A stretch of 64,000 bases of DNA from positions 14,689 to 78,688 of the forward strand of contig CAWJVM010000019.1 in assembly GCA_963846315.1 (NCBI GenBank), written 5' to 3'. This DNA is from RPQJ01 sp963846315 (lineage in GTDB: Bacteria; Pseudomonadota; Gammaproteobacteria; Steroidobacterales; Steroidobacteraceae). Below, one piece after another: positions 36,044-45,442 of this stretch. The notes under the pieces are model-generated. The model saw only the letters and a list, made by a program, of their open reading frames with translations, made no database searches and was not told where the DNA came from. A program made the translations under genes and the position numbers. The number at the start of each line of letters is the position of its first letter. Positions within the stretch are counted from its first letter, which is position 1.

Positions 36044-36740
36044 TCAGCCGTGGTCGTGGCGGTCCGTGTTGTCCGCGATCGCCGGCCCCTTCGCGGTCGG
36101 ACCAGCCCAGCAGTCTTCGCGTCACCCAAAGGTAGACCGGTTTCCCGGTGCGCATCCAGGTCGCCGCCAGCCACGAGCGTTGCGCGAGGATCGCGCGTTG
36201 TCGGGCAGTGAGCCGCTCCGGGCAATACGTGCGCTTGTGCTTCAGCAGGTGTCGCAGGTCGTCGTAGGCGAGGGCGCGAAAGCGCCAGCCGCGATGACGC
36301 GGACGCATCGCGAGCTGAAAGTCCACGACGGCCGGGGAGCCGTCGGGCGCGACGAGCCAGTTCGGTTCCTTGGCGAGGTCGTTGTGCACGACGCCCGCGG
36401 CGTGCAGGAGTCGGATCAGTCGCAGGGCTTCGCGGTAATACGCCGGGTCGCGCGGCTGGCTGCGGTGCATGGGCTGGCCGTCGAGCCACGAACGCTGCAG
36501 GCGGCGACCGTCCCACTGCAGCAGCCGCGGAATGCCCGGCACGTTGCGCAACGCGGCCAGTGCGTGTGCTTCGCGGGCGGCGAGTCGACGCGCGGCGAGT
36601 CGCAGCCACCAGCGCGCGTCGCCGGTGTCACGCTCGATGCAGGCGAATCCCGCACGACTGTTCAGCGCAGGTCGGTCGATGCGGCAGACGGAGCCGAGCA
36701 GGTCGCGCTTGAGCACGGTGCGCGACATGGAGTCGCTCAT
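36044..36740 (-). CDS. WaaP/RIO-like serine/threonine kinase, probable frameshift near C-terminus
   Basis: About 230 residues. The catalytic loop VVHNDLAKEPNWLV and the metal-binding VVDFQLA mark a small lipopolysaccharide-kinase or RIO-type fold. Start ATG 36738-36740 overlaps the stop of the upstream membrane methyltransferase gene (ATGA). As written the frame runs on to 35718, antisense through the small protein gene and into the patatin gene; deleting one G of the GGGG run at 36086-36089 gives instead a natural ending (PAIADNTDRHDHG) at 36044, just outside the neighbour. I therefore give the repaired end. Substrate unknown. Confidence 0.7.
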
Positions 36741-37354
36741 GGCAAGCGCCACCAGGGCGCGATGGTGCCGGCGTGCTGCAGCACGTGCGCCGCCTGGATC
36801 AGCGCCACTGCCAGCAGCAGGCTGCCTGCATCGATCACGGCCTTCCAGACGACGCGAGGCTGTATTTCCAGCACTTCGGGCACCGCATAACGCGACCAGT
36901 CCGGCAGCAGGGCAGGGACTTGTTCGCGGTAACGTCGCGCAGCTTCGCCATGGGCGCGCTCGAGCAACGCGTCCTCGGCCCGCGCTGCGCCCAGGTGCAG
37001 TACCGTGGCGATGCCGACCAGGGCCAGCAGCAGCACGACACTGCGCGTGGCGAGACCGAGGCCGAGCATGCCGAGCAGCGTCAGCAGGTACAGCGGGTGC
37101 CGGCACGCGGCGTAGGGCCCGGCCTGGACCAGCGCCGCGTCCTTGCGGCCGGCGATGAACAGCGAGGTCCAGAGGCGGCCCAGTGCCGCGATGGCGACCA
37201 GCACGAACCCGCAGAACCCCGCCAGGCCGCTGGCGAGTCCGGCGAACGTGGGTCGTTCGGTGAGCGCCACCAGCAGGATGCAGGCAACGACGGCGAGGGC
37301 CATCAGGCGCACGCGCGGGGTGCTGCGGGACTTCGTCACGGGGTCGGGTTGCAC
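36737..37354 (-). CDS. Isoprenylcysteine methyltransferase-like membrane protein
   Basis: A 205-residue protein with five or so membrane helices (LMALAVVACILLVALTER; LASGLAGFCGFVLVAIAALG; YLLTLLGMLGLGLATRSVVL). The ICMT/PEMT signature appears as LVQAGPYAACRHPLYL near residue 80. Such enzymes methylate lipids or thiols at the membrane with SAM. It overlaps the kinase gene, so the two form a lipid- or envelope-modifying pair. Specific substrate unknown. Confidence 0.72.
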   Translation of the reverse strand: MQPDPVTKSRSTPRVRLMALAVVACILLVALTERPTFAGLASGLAGFCGFVLVAIAALGRLWTSLFIAGRKDAALVQAGPYAACRHPLYLLTLLGMLGLGLATRSVVLLLALVGIATVLHLGAARAEDALLERAHGEAARRYREQVPALLPDWSRYAVPEVLEIQPRVVWKAVIDAGSLLLAVALIQAAHVLQHAGTIAPWWRLP

Positions 37355-37395
37355 GTGGCCATGCAGGCATTCTAGCCGCCGGTTAAAGTGCGCGG

Positions 37396-38088
37396 ATGAA
37401 CTGGCTCGGACTCTATTTCAGCTCGCTGCTGGCGGCGTTGCTCGCGATCCTGCCGATCGTGAACCCGTTCGGCGCGGTTCCCCTGGTGATGTCGGCCTCG
37501 GGGCATCTGCCCGAGCAGGAGCGCCTGCGGCAGATTCGCCGTGCCTGCGTCTACACGTTCTTCCTGATGTCGGGCTTCCTCGTCGCGGGCGGCCTGATCA
37601 TGAATTTCTTCGGCATCTCGTTGCCCGGCATGCGCATCGCCGGCGGCCTGATCGTCGCATTCCTCGGCTTCCAGATGCTGTTTCCGAACCCGATCTCGGA
37701 CAAGGAAGCGATGACCAAGGCGGCGGGCTCGAAGTACGACATCGCCTTCACGCCGCTCGCCATGCCGGGCCTGAGCGGCCCCGGCACGTTTGCCGTGGTG
37801 ATGAGTCTTTCGTCGCAGGCCGCGGCCAGGAAAGGCTACCTGAGCATCGTCGATTTCATGGGCGTGCTCACGGCCATTTTCCTGACGGCGCTGCTCAGCT
37901 GGTTCGTCTTGAGCGGCGCCGAACGCGTCAACCGGCTGCTCGGCGCCACGGGCATGGTTGCACTGACGCGGCTGACCGGTTTCCTGATGATCTCGATCGG
38001 CGTGCAGTTCCTGATCAACGGCACGACCATGATCGTGCACGACCCCGCGTTCTGGTCGGGCCTGGTCGAAGCACTGCGCACCAGCTAG
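37396..38088 (+). CDS. MarC-family integral membrane protein
   Basis: A 230-residue inner-membrane protein with six predicted helices. The family signature at the N-terminus, LAILPIVNPFGAVPLVMSAS, and GRRLIVA-like GGLIVAFLGFQML are clear. MarC/YhgN proteins have no established transport substrate; the old link to multiple antibiotic resistance was not confirmed. It starts divergently from the methyltransferase gene and is followed 11 bases later by msrA. Confidence 0.88.
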   Translation: MNWLGLYFSSLLAALLAILPIVNPFGAVPLVMSASGHLPEQERLRQIRRACVYTFFLMSGFLVAGGLIMNFFGISLPGMRIAGGLIVAFLGFQMLFPNPISDKEAMTKAAGSKYDIAFTPLAMPGLSGPGTFAVVMSLSSQAAARKGYLSIVDFMGVLTAIFLTALLSWFVLSGAERVNRLLGATGMVALTRLTGFLMISIGVQFLINGTTMIVHDPAFWSGLVEALRTS

Positions 38089-38099
38089 GAGGACGGACG

Positions 38100-38759
38100 A
38101 TGTTTTCACTCCGCAAGAAGAAGCTCGACCTGCCGACGACCGCCGAGGCGCTGCCCGGCCGTGCGCAGAAGCTGTCGGTGCCCGCGCGCCATTTCGTGAA
38201 CGGCAATCGCCTCGAAGCGCCGTTCCCCGCCGGCATGCAGCTCGCGCTGTTCGGCCTCGGGTGCTTCTGGGGCGCCGAACGCAAGTTCTGGACGACGCCC
38301 GGCGTCTACAGCACGCAGGTGGGCTACCTCGGTGGCATCACGCCGAATCCGACGTACGAAGAAGTCTGCACCGGCTACACGGGGCACAACGAAGTGGTGC
38401 GCGTCGTGTTCGATCCGCAGGAGATCTCGTACGCGGAACTGCTGCGGGTGTTCTGGGAATCGCACGACCCGACGCAGGGCATGCGCCAGGGCAACGACAT
38501 CGGGACGCAGTACCGCTCAGGCATCTACGTGTACGACGCCGCGCAGCGCGCCGCAGCCGCGAGCAGCGCGACCGCCTACGGTGAAAAGCTGAAGGCGGCA
38601 GGATTCCAGCCGATCACGACCGAGATCCTCGACGTGCCGGAATTCTACTTCGCCGAGGACTACCACCAGCAGTACCTGGCGAAGAACCCGGACGGTTATT
38701 GCGGGATCGGCGGGACCGGCGTTTCCTGTCCAGTCGGGCTGGCCACCGCGGCCGGCTGA
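38100..38759 (+). CDS. msrA: Peptide methionine sulfoxide reductase A
   Basis: A 219-residue enzyme that reduces methionine-S-sulfoxide. Catalytic motif GLGCFWGAE with Cys55; GYTGHNEVVRVVFDP and EFYFAEDYHQQYL are conserved; two C-terminal cysteines (GYCGIGG and GVSCPVG) are the recycling residues. The ATG at 38100 follows AGGAGG. There is no signal peptide, so it acts in the cytoplasm. Its 3' end overlaps the end of the convergent SRPBCC gene by about 64 bases if that gene is read with its repair. Confidence 0.95.
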   Translation: MFSLRKKKLDLPTTAEALPGRAQKLSVPARHFVNGNRLEAPFPAGMQLALFGLGCFWGAERKFWTTPGVYSTQVGYLGGITPNPTYEEVCTGYTGHNEVVRVVFDPQEISYAELLRVFWESHDPTQGMRQGNDIGTQYRSGIYVYDAAQRAAAASSATAYGEKLKAAGFQPITTEILDVPEFYFAEDYHQQYLAKNPDGYCGIGGTGVSCPVGLATAAG

Positions 38760-39347
38760 ACGTTTTCGTCCGCTGCCGCGGCGGGCGCGGAGATCGGCGG
38801 CGCATTCGCGGGCGTCGTCGATTCGGCCACGGCCTGCAACTGCGCCAGTCCCTTCTCGTAATCGGGCCCGACCATGCGGTCGAGTGCCAGACCGAAGTAA
38901 CGGCCGACCAGGCTGCCTCGAAAAATCGGTGTCCAGCGACCAGGTTACGCGCGTGCCCGTGCCTTGCGGCTCGAGGCTGATCGTCGACGTCGTCGGGTTG
39001 TCCATGCCGAAGTCGAGCTTGCTCGTGACGCGGCGACCCGGCTCGACGGCGATGACTTCCTGGCTGCCGCTGCCGACGTCCGCATTGGCGCTGGTCCATT
39101 CCATGCGGGCGCCGACGCCGGTGTCCGGGCCACTGAAGGTGTATTGGGTGTCGGGATCGAGCCGGGCCCACGGCGACCATTCGTTGAAGCGCCGGAAGCC
39201 GTTGACCAGGCCAAAGACCGTCTCGGGGCTGGCGGTGGTCGTGATCGAGCGCTCGACATGCGTTGACTTCGGCAGGAACAGTGCCGTGACGAAGAACAGC
39301 ACCACCAGCCCGAGCAGGAAGAAGAACAGTCCCCGCAGGATCTTCAT
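38696..39347 (-). pseudogene. SRPBCC-family protein, frameshifted as sequenced
   Basis: About 216 residues after repair. An N-terminal membrane anchor (ILRGLFFFLLGLVVLFFVTAL) precedes a START/Bet v1-like domain (VERSITTTASPETVFGLVNG; RFNEWSPWARLDPDTQYTF; TSTISLEPQGTGTRVTWSLD). The frame is lost at a run of five T (38921-38925 on the plus strand as A). Removing one base gives a normal ending: RGSLVGRYFGLALDRMVGPD, then a Pro/Ala-rich tail and stop at 38696. Start ATG 39345-39347. Ligand unknown. Confidence 0.75.
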
Positions 39348-39408
39348 TGCGCATTCCCCCGATCGAAACGCGGGCCGCCGCCGGACCGCGAGTCGGCTTG
39401 CTTCGTTG

Positions 39409-40239
39409 TCAGCCCGAAGGTGGCGGCGCACCCGGGTTCGGATCTTCCATCGGATAGGTCTTGGCCGGTTCGTCGGCCGGAGCGGGCACCGGTGTCACGG
39501 CCGGGGCCGGGTGGGCGGCAGGCGCAGCCGGTGCGCTCTTCGCGGCCGGAGCCTTCGTTGCTCGCGTCAGCGCGGCAGTGAATTCCTGCGCCGCCAGCGG
39601 CACGCTGGTGATCTTGCCTTCGAGGATCTGCGATGCGAGCACGCCCGAGATGCCGTAAGCCGATTCATTGGCGGACCGGTCGATGGCGATGACGGTGCCG
39701 TCGAGCGCGACGCCCACGAAGAGGCCCGAGTTGCGCGAGTAGGACAGCACCTGCGCGCTGAACGTGGCGTCCGTCGCCGCCGACGAGGCGCGACCGAGCG
39801 GACCGGCTGCGACGCTGGCATCGGCGCCGAGCGTCACTTTACCCCCGGCGATGCCTTCGACACTCTCGCGGGACATCAGTACCAGGACGACGTCCGTCGA
39901 CTGCACGCCGATCTGAAAGCCGAAATTCGCGCCGCCGAGGATCACGAACACCGGGGCGCTCCAGGTGCCGTCGGGGTGGCGCACGGCCATCACGCCCTTG
40001 CCGCCGCGTCCGCCAATGGTCAGGGCCACCTTGACCACACTCGGCACCACGACAATGCCGTAGGCCCGATCGAGCAGCCAGGTCGGAATGCTCTGCTCGG
40101 TGAGGTCGGAAAAGGCTTCGAAGACCCGCTGCGAATTCTGCAGCCTCTGGTCGGTCCGGGAGTCCGCCTGCACCTGCGTGGGCAGGACCAGGGTGACTGC
40201 CAGCAGCAGCGACAGGCAGGTGGCGACGATTCTCTTCAT
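39409..40239 (-). CDS. SYLF/YSC84-domain exported protein
   Basis: A 276-residue protein with signal peptide (IVATCLSLLLAVTLVLPTQVQA). The YSC84/SYLF lipid-binding domain covers residues 30-215 with AYGIVVVPSVVKVALTIGGR, NFGFQIGVQSTDVVLVLMS and SGLFVGVALDGTVIAID. The last 60 residues are a Pro/Ala-rich low-complexity tail (about PAPAVTPVPAPADEP). Bacterial members are periplasmic and bind lipid or membrane; role unknown. Start ATG 40237-40239. Confidence 0.87.
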   Translation of the reverse strand: MKRIVATCLSLLLAVTLVLPTQVQADSRTDQRLQNSQRVFEAFSDLTEQSIPTWLLDRAYGIVVVPSVVKVALTIGGRGGKGVMAVRHPDGTWSAPVFVILGGANFGFQIGVQSTDVVLVLMSRESVEGIAGGKVTLGADASVAAGPLGRASSAATDATFSAQVLSYSRNSGLFVGVALDGTVIAIDRSANESAYGISGVLASQILEGKITSVPLAAQEFTAALTRATKAPAAKSAPAAPAAHPAPAVTPVPAPADEPAKTYPMEDPNPGAPPPSG

Positions 40240-40380
40240 GGTGATCTGGGTTACGTGCAAGGTGATGATTCCCGTGACTTTAACAGAATGGACCCGTGGA
40301 TCGACCGCGCGCGGTGGGCGTGGCCGCGTGCGACAGGATAAGCTCGTGCCGGGGACGACCTGCGCCAGACAAGAATGAAC

Positions 40381-41184
40381 ATGCTTCGCTCGCTGCCCGG
40401 CATCCGCCGAGGCTTCCTGCACGCGACACTCATGGCCTGCGCAGTCCTTGCGGGCTACGACGTTGGTCGCGCTGCGCCGGTAGAAGTTCCCGTCGACTGT
40501 CGCCCCTGACGTCATCGCGGCGGATCGCGAGTTCGCGCAGACGGCGCTCGAGTCCGGAATTCGAGCAGCGTACGACCGCTTCCTGGCCGACGACGCAGTG
40601 GTGTTCCGCCCGTTGCCCGTGCGCGCGCGAGAGTGGCTCGACGACCCACGAACCGGCGACCGGCCGCCTCGAGTGGACGCCCGCGCTGGCCGAGACCGCC
40701 TGCGATTCCAGTCTCGCCGTGACGCTGGGCACGTGGAGCTACACCGCGCAGGACAGCAAGGTCGCCGACACGGGCCAGTATCTCACCGTCTGGCACTTGA
40801 ACGAGGCTGGCGCCTGGCGGATCGTGCTGGACCAGTCGCATCAGCCTGCCAACGCTGCCTGCCGCGCCGGCGCCAACGCGCGGTGCCTGTGACGAAACAT
40901 CGCCGACGATCGAAAAACTGGTCGCAATTGATCGCAAGCTGAATTCCGGGCTGCGCCACGCGAGCGTCACGGCGAAATCGAACTTCGAAATCAAGGCGCT
41001 CACGGTCGGTTCCGTGGCCGGCTCCGCGCGCGCTGACCTCGCCGTGACCCACGGCGAACTGGTCGACAAGCGCGCGACGCGCGGGAGCGAGCCACAGGTG
41101 CGCGCGGTCTACGTGCGCGTGTGGCAGCGCGATGGCCGCTCGTGGCGCGTGCTGCACGATTTCCTCACGCCGGTGACACCCTGA
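40381..41184 (+). pseudogene. SnoaL/NTF2-like double-domain exported protein, multiply frameshifted
   Basis: A signal peptide region begins at ATG 40381 and the frame then slips three times (near 40495, near 40636 and near 40858), each time by the equivalent of one inserted base. Read through, it gives two NTF2-like halves: DREFAQTALESGIRAAYDRF to WHLNEAGAWRIVLDQSHQP, and IEKLVAIDRKLNSGLRHAS to VRVWQRDGRSWRVLHDF. The second slip lies at a CCC run. Domains of this kind (DUF4440/SnoaL) hold small ligands. Probably intact in life; could be a true pseudogene. Confidence 0.65.
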
Positions 41185-41212
41185 ACTGGGGGTAGCAGGT
41201 CTCGTGGCCGTC

Positions 41213-41232
41213 AAAACCTAACTTTCAGCAGG
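41213..41232 (+). promoter_or_regulatory. Candidate operator upstream of acyl-CoA operon
   Basis: AAAACCTAACTT followed at the same distance by CAGG occurs here, about 70 bases before the acyl-CoA dehydrogenase start, and again directly upstream of the MalT-type regulator gene at 50641. I found no other copy in the window. Likely binding site of that regulator. Confidence 0.5.
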
Positions 41233-41299
41233 CTCCCTTTCCGGCAGCCAGCCTGCATCGTTCGTCGTGCCAGCCCGTTGCCGGGCCAAGGAGCGAGCG

Positions 41300-42547
41300 A
41301 TGTCGGACTACGTCGAACTTCCGCTGAGCGGCATCGAACCGCCATTGTCCGAAATGGAGCGCGCGGTGCAGGACAACGTGCACCGCTACGCGGTCGAAGT
41401 GATGCGACCGCTAGGCCCGGTTCTGGACAGGCTGCCTGCCGACGAAGTCCCGGCGGCAGGCTCGCCACTCTGGGGTGCATTGGCCAAAGCCGGCGACCTC
41501 GGATTGTCCGTGCTGGCGCTGATGGAGTTACCGCCGGCGGAGCGCGTCAAGCTGCTCGCCATCGCCACCGAGGAACTCGCCTGGGGCGATGGCGGCATTG
41601 CGGGCGCCATCCTGGTCAACAACTTCCCGGTGATGTATTCGCTGCTCGCCGGCAACCTGGACATGGCCAGGTACTGCGAAGGCAAGCTCGGTTGCTGGGG
41701 GATCACGGAACCGGACCACGGCAGCGACATGCTCGATGCTCCCGGCGTGCTCGCGGCGCCGGACGGCACCTACGGCCGGCCCAACTGCACTGCACGCATC
41801 GTCGGTGACAAAGTCATCATCAACGGTCAGAAATCCGCCTGGGTTTCGGGTGCGATCACGGCGCAGGTCTGCGCGCTGTTCACCCACTATGCAGATCCGC
41901 AAGGCAATGCCCGGCCCGGCGTCGCCGTCATCGTGCCGCTCGACCTGCCCGGCGTCACGAAAGGCAAGCCGCTCGACAAGCTTGGCCTGCGTGGCCTGAA
42001 TCAAGGTGAATTGTTCTTCGACCACGTCGAAGTCCCGATCTCTCACCTGCTCGCGGGCCCGGACAAGTACGAGGAACTCGCCTACCACATGCTGTGCGAG
42101 GCCAACCCGCACGTGGCCTGCACCGGGGTCGGCATCGCCCGCGCCGCCTTCGAGCATGCCTGGGAATACGCGCATCGCCGCAAGCAGGGCGGGCAGCCGC
42201 TGATCCGCCACCAGCACGTGCGCTTTCGCCTGTTCGAGATGTTCCGCAAGATCGAGGCAGCCCGGGCTTTGACTCGTCGCGTCATGGAGTACAACGCCAC
42301 GGCCCTGCGTCCTTCGATGCTGGCCTCGACGTCGGCCAAGGTCACCGCGACCCAGACGGCGTTCGAAGTCGCCTCCGACGCGCTGCAGATGTTCGGCGGC
42401 AACGGCATGACCCGCGAATACCCGATGGAGAAGCTGTTCCGTGACGCACGAGCCATGCTCATCGCCGATGGTGCCAACGAAGTCCTGGCGATGAAGGGCG
42501 GCAGCGACCTGGTCAATCCCGCCTGGCTGCAAGGATCAGGCAAATGA
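41300..42547 (+). CDS. Acyl-CoA dehydrogenase family protein
   Basis: A 415-residue flavoenzyme that introduces a C=C into an acyl-CoA. Flavin-binding WGITEPDHGSD near residue 135, FHVEVP-type VEVPISHLL near 245, GGNGMTREYP near 365 with RDAR following. In the C-terminal motif where a catalytic Glu usually precedes Gly-Thr, this protein has IADGANEV; Asp at that place is known from ACAD10/11-like members. The ATG at 41300 follows AAGGAGCG. First of an operon with a thiolase, CoA ligase and two reductases; stop overlaps the next start. Confidence 0.88.
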   Translation: MSDYVELPLSGIEPPLSEMERAVQDNVHRYAVEVMRPLGPVLDRLPADEVPAAGSPLWGALAKAGDLGLSVLALMELPPAERVKLLAIATEELAWGDGGIAGAILVNNFPVMYSLLAGNLDMARYCEGKLGCWGITEPDHGSDMLDAPGVLAAPDGTYGRPNCTARIVGDKVIINGQKSAWVSGAITAQVCALFTHYADPQGNARPGVAVIVPLDLPGVTKGKPLDKLGLRGLNQGELFFDHVEVPISHLLAGPDKYEELAYHMLCEANPHVACTGVGIARAAFEHAWEYAHRRKQGGQPLIRHQHVRFRLFEMFRKIEAARALTRRVMEYNATALRPSMLASTSAKVTATQTAFEVASDALQMFGGNGMTREYPMEKLFRDARAMLIADGANEVLAMKGGSDLVNPAWLQGSGK

Positions 42548-43779
42548 AGATGCACGCATACGTCGCCGGCGTCGGGATGACTCGTTTCGGCAAGCACCTG
42601 GACAAGACGCTCAAGAGCCTGACCGGTGAGGCAATCCAGTTGGCGCTGGCCGATGCCGGGATGGACCAATCCGCTCTCCAGGCGGCCTGGATGGGCAACG
42701 CCGCCGCCGGTGTCGTGACCGGCCAGGAAATGATTCGCGGACAGGTCGCCCTGCGTGAGCTGGGTATCGGCAGGATTCCCGTGGTCAATGTCGAGAATGC
42801 CTGCGCGTCTTCATCGACTGCGTTCCAGCAGGCATGCGCGATGGTCACCGCGGGGATGTATGACGTAGTGCTTGCCTGCGGCAGCGAGAAATTGTTTCAC
42901 GCCGACAAGGCACGCAGCTTCGCGGCTTTTTCCAGTGCGGTGGACGTCGAGGATCCGGACGGCGCGATCAACGTGGTCAAGCGCATGTCCGCCGAGATCG
43001 GCGAGCCGTTCGATGCGGCCGGCGCGGGCGTGACCCGCTCGATCTTCATGGACATCTATTCCGTAATGGCCAAGGGGCACATGAAGAAGTACGGCAGCAC
43101 CAAAGAGCACTTCGCCATGGTCACCGCCAAGAACTCGTTCCACGGCAGCATGAATCCGCGCGCCCAGTTCCAGGAATTGTTGAGCGTCGCCGACGTGCTC
43201 GCGGCACGCACGATCGTCGAACCGCTGACGCTGCCGATGTGTTCGCCGATCGGCGACGGCGCGGCGGCCGTGATTCTCGTCAGCGAGCGCAAGGCGCGCG
43301 AACTGGGACTGAAAAACAAGGTGCGGGTTGCCAGCTCTGCGCTCGTGTCGGGATGGGACACGGGCCCGAACGAGTCCGTCGGCGGGTTGGCTGCCACGCA
43401 AGCCTATGAAGAGGCGGGCATCGGCCCGGACGACCTGTCGTGCGTCGAATTGCACGATGCCTCCGCGCCTTCCGAGATCGCCGCTTACGAGTACCTCCGC
43501 CTGTGTCGCCCGGGCGAAGGCGTCAAGCTGATCGAGACCAGCGCCACGCGACTCGGCGGCCGCATTCCCGTCAATACGTCGGGCGGCTTGTTGCGCAAGG
43601 GGCATCCCGTGGGTGCAACCGGCTGCGCGCAGATCGTCGAGCTGACCGAGCAGTTGCAGGCCCGCTCCGGTAATCGACAGGTGACTGGGGCGCGCATTGC
43701 GCTAGCCCACAATGGGGGAGGCGCAATCGGTACCGACGCGGCGGCCACGGTGGTCACGATCCTGGCCAGGGCAGACTGA
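42544..43779 (+). CDS. Thiolase / SCP-x-like acyltransferase
   Basis: A 411-residue thiolase-fold enzyme. Catalytic Cys in NVENACASSSTAF near residue 88, GHPVGATGCAQIVELT near 355 and HNGGGAIGTDA near 388 with the active-site His and Asn/Gly oxyanion loops. The sequence is closest to the non-decarboxylating/thiolytic sterol-carrier-type thiolases of steroid and terpenoid breakdown rather than to AtoB. It overlaps the dehydrogenase gene by 4 bases. Cleaves a beta-ketoacyl-CoA produced by that pathway (inference). Confidence 0.85.
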   Translation: MKMHAYVAGVGMTRFGKHLDKTLKSLTGEAIQLALADAGMDQSALQAAWMGNAAAGVVTGQEMIRGQVALRELGIGRIPVVNVENACASSSTAFQQACAMVTAGMYDVVLACGSEKLFHADKARSFAAFSSAVDVEDPDGAINVVKRMSAEIGEPFDAAGAGVTRSIFMDIYSVMAKGHMKKYGSTKEHFAMVTAKNSFHGSMNPRAQFQELLSVADVLAARTIVEPLTLPMCSPIGDGAAAVILVSERKARELGLKNKVRVASSALVSGWDTGPNESVGGLAATQAYEEAGIGPDDLSCVELHDASAPSEIAAYEYLRLCRPGEGVKLIETSATRLGGRIPVNTSGGLLRKGHPVGATGCAQIVELTEQLQARSGNRQVTGARIALAHNGGGAIGTDAAATVVTILARAD

Positions 43780-43780
43780 C

Positions 43781-45409
43781 GTGACGGGCTACGACCCGCT
43801 GACCCTGGCCGGTATCGTCGGCAAGTGGGCGGTCGCGCGACCGGATTGCGTCGTGTTGACGGTCGAGGGAGCGGGCGTCCGGGAGGACGAGACGCGCACT
43901 TACGCCCAGCTGTGGGACAAGGGTCGCAGTCTCGCCGCCGGCCTGCGCAGGCTCGGCCTCGAGCCCGGGGACAGGGTCGGCACGCTGCTCGCCAATCATG
44001 TCGAGTTCGTGGACCTGATGGTCGCGGGCTCGCTGCTCGGGGTCACGCTGGTTCCGATCGACCCGCGTACCAGGGGCGACAAGCTCGTCTACATGCTTGC
44101 CGCTGCCGGTTGCAAGGGCGTCACTGCGGGCGACTATGCGCTCCCGGAAATTCTTGCGGTGCGTGAGCGTGTTGCCGGCCTGCGCTGGGTGATCGGTTTG
44201 CCTACTGACGAAGGCAAGGCGACGACGGCCCAGCTGCAGGCGGTCGGTGTGCGTCCCTATGGTGAGGTGGCAGGCACCGACTTCCGGGGCGAGGAATTTC
44301 CTGGATCGACTCCCGACAGCCCGCTGGAGTTGATCTACACCTCGGGGACGACAGGCGATCCGAAGGGCATCGTGATGACGCATCGGCGTTACTGCGAGAC
44401 GTCGAAGATCGCGCCCTTCCTGTTTGGCTTCAAGCCGGACGATCGGCTCTATTCCGGGTTGTCGCTCACCCACGCCAACGCGCAGGTGATCACGCTCGGC
44501 ACGGCGCTCGTGAATGCCATCCCCTGCGTGCTCTCGCGTCGATTCTCGAAGTCGCGACTGTGGGACATCACGCGCAAGTACGGTTGCACGAATTTCACGT
44601 TACTCGGCGGCATGACCACCGCCATCTACGCCGAGCCACCGCGGCCGGACGACGCCGACAACCCGGTGCGCAGCATCATTTCCGCCGGCATGCCGGCCGC
44701 GATCTGGAACGAATTCCGCCGCCGCTTCAAGGTCGAGTTGCTGGAGTTCTACGGGGCCGCGGAAGGGGGGCTCACTGCCAATCCTCCCGGCGTCGGCCCG
44801 GTGGGCAGCATCGGCAAGCCAATTGCGACGCTTGTCCACCGCATCGTCGACGACGAGGGCAATGACGTGCCGGTGGATGCGCGCGGTGAACGCACCGGCG
44901 AACTGCTGTTCCGTCACAAGGACGGCACGCCGTTCAAGGTCGAGTACTACGGCAACCCGGAAGCCAGCGACCAGAAGTGCGCCGGCGGCTGGTTGCACAT
45001 GGGCGACGTGGTGCGGGAGGACAAGGACGGCTGGATGTACTTCCTTTACCGCAAGGGCAGCGGCATCCGTCGCAACGGTGAATTCGTCAACGCCGCGTTC
45101 ATCGAGAAGGTGATTGCCGAGGTGCCCGAGGTCGATGACGTCTACGTCTACGGCATCGCTTCTGCCAATGGCGTGCCTGGTGAGAAGGACGTGGTGGCGG
45201 CGGTGGTCCCGAAGGACCTGGACCTCGATGGCTTCGACGTAGCGGGCTTATACCGGCTCTGTCGGCAGAAGCTCGAAGCCAATGCCGTGCCGAGCCGTAT
45301 CCAGTTGCTGCGCCAGATTCCGAAGACTGCATCGGAAAAGCCGCAGGACCGATTCCTGGTCGAGGCCCTCCATTCCGATCCAGCCGCCGTGCACACCGAA
45401 GCGCGCTGA
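43781..45409 (+). CDS. AMP-forming acyl-CoA ligase
   Basis: A 542-residue ANL-superfamily ligase that activates a carboxylic acid with ATP and CoA. P-loop LIYTSGTTGDPKGIVMTHRR near residue 185, AEGG/ EFYGAAEGG near 325, GGWLHMGDVVRE near 405, and a C-terminal lysine in TASEKPQDRF. Start GTG 43781 is 1 base after the thiolase stop. Substrate could be a fatty, aromatic or terpenoid acid; the binding pocket cannot be read by eye. Confidence 0.88.
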   Translation: MTGYDPLTLAGIVGKWAVARPDCVVLTVEGAGVREDETRTYAQLWDKGRSLAAGLRRLGLEPGDRVGTLLANHVEFVDLMVAGSLLGVTLVPIDPRTRGDKLVYMLAAAGCKGVTAGDYALPEILAVRERVAGLRWVIGLPTDEGKATTAQLQAVGVRPYGEVAGTDFRGEEFPGSTPDSPLELIYTSGTTGDPKGIVMTHRRYCETSKIAPFLFGFKPDDRLYSGLSLTHANAQVITLGTALVNAIPCVLSRRFSKSRLWDITRKYGCTNFTLLGGMTTAIYAEPPRPDDADNPVRSIISAGMPAAIWNEFRRRFKVELLEFYGAAEGGLTANPPGVGPVGSIGKPIATLVHRIVDDEGNDVPVDARGERTGELLFRHKDGTPFKVEYYGNPEASDQKCAGGWLHMGDVVREDKDGWMYFLYRKGSGIRRNGEFVNAAFIEKVIAEVPEVDDVYVYGIASANGVPGEKDVVAAVVPKDLDLDGFDVAGLYRLCRQKLEANAVPSRIQLLRQIPKTASEKPQDRFLVEALHSDPAAVHTEAR

Positions 45410-45442
45410 CTCACCTACCGTAGAGTTTCACGGAGCAAGCAC

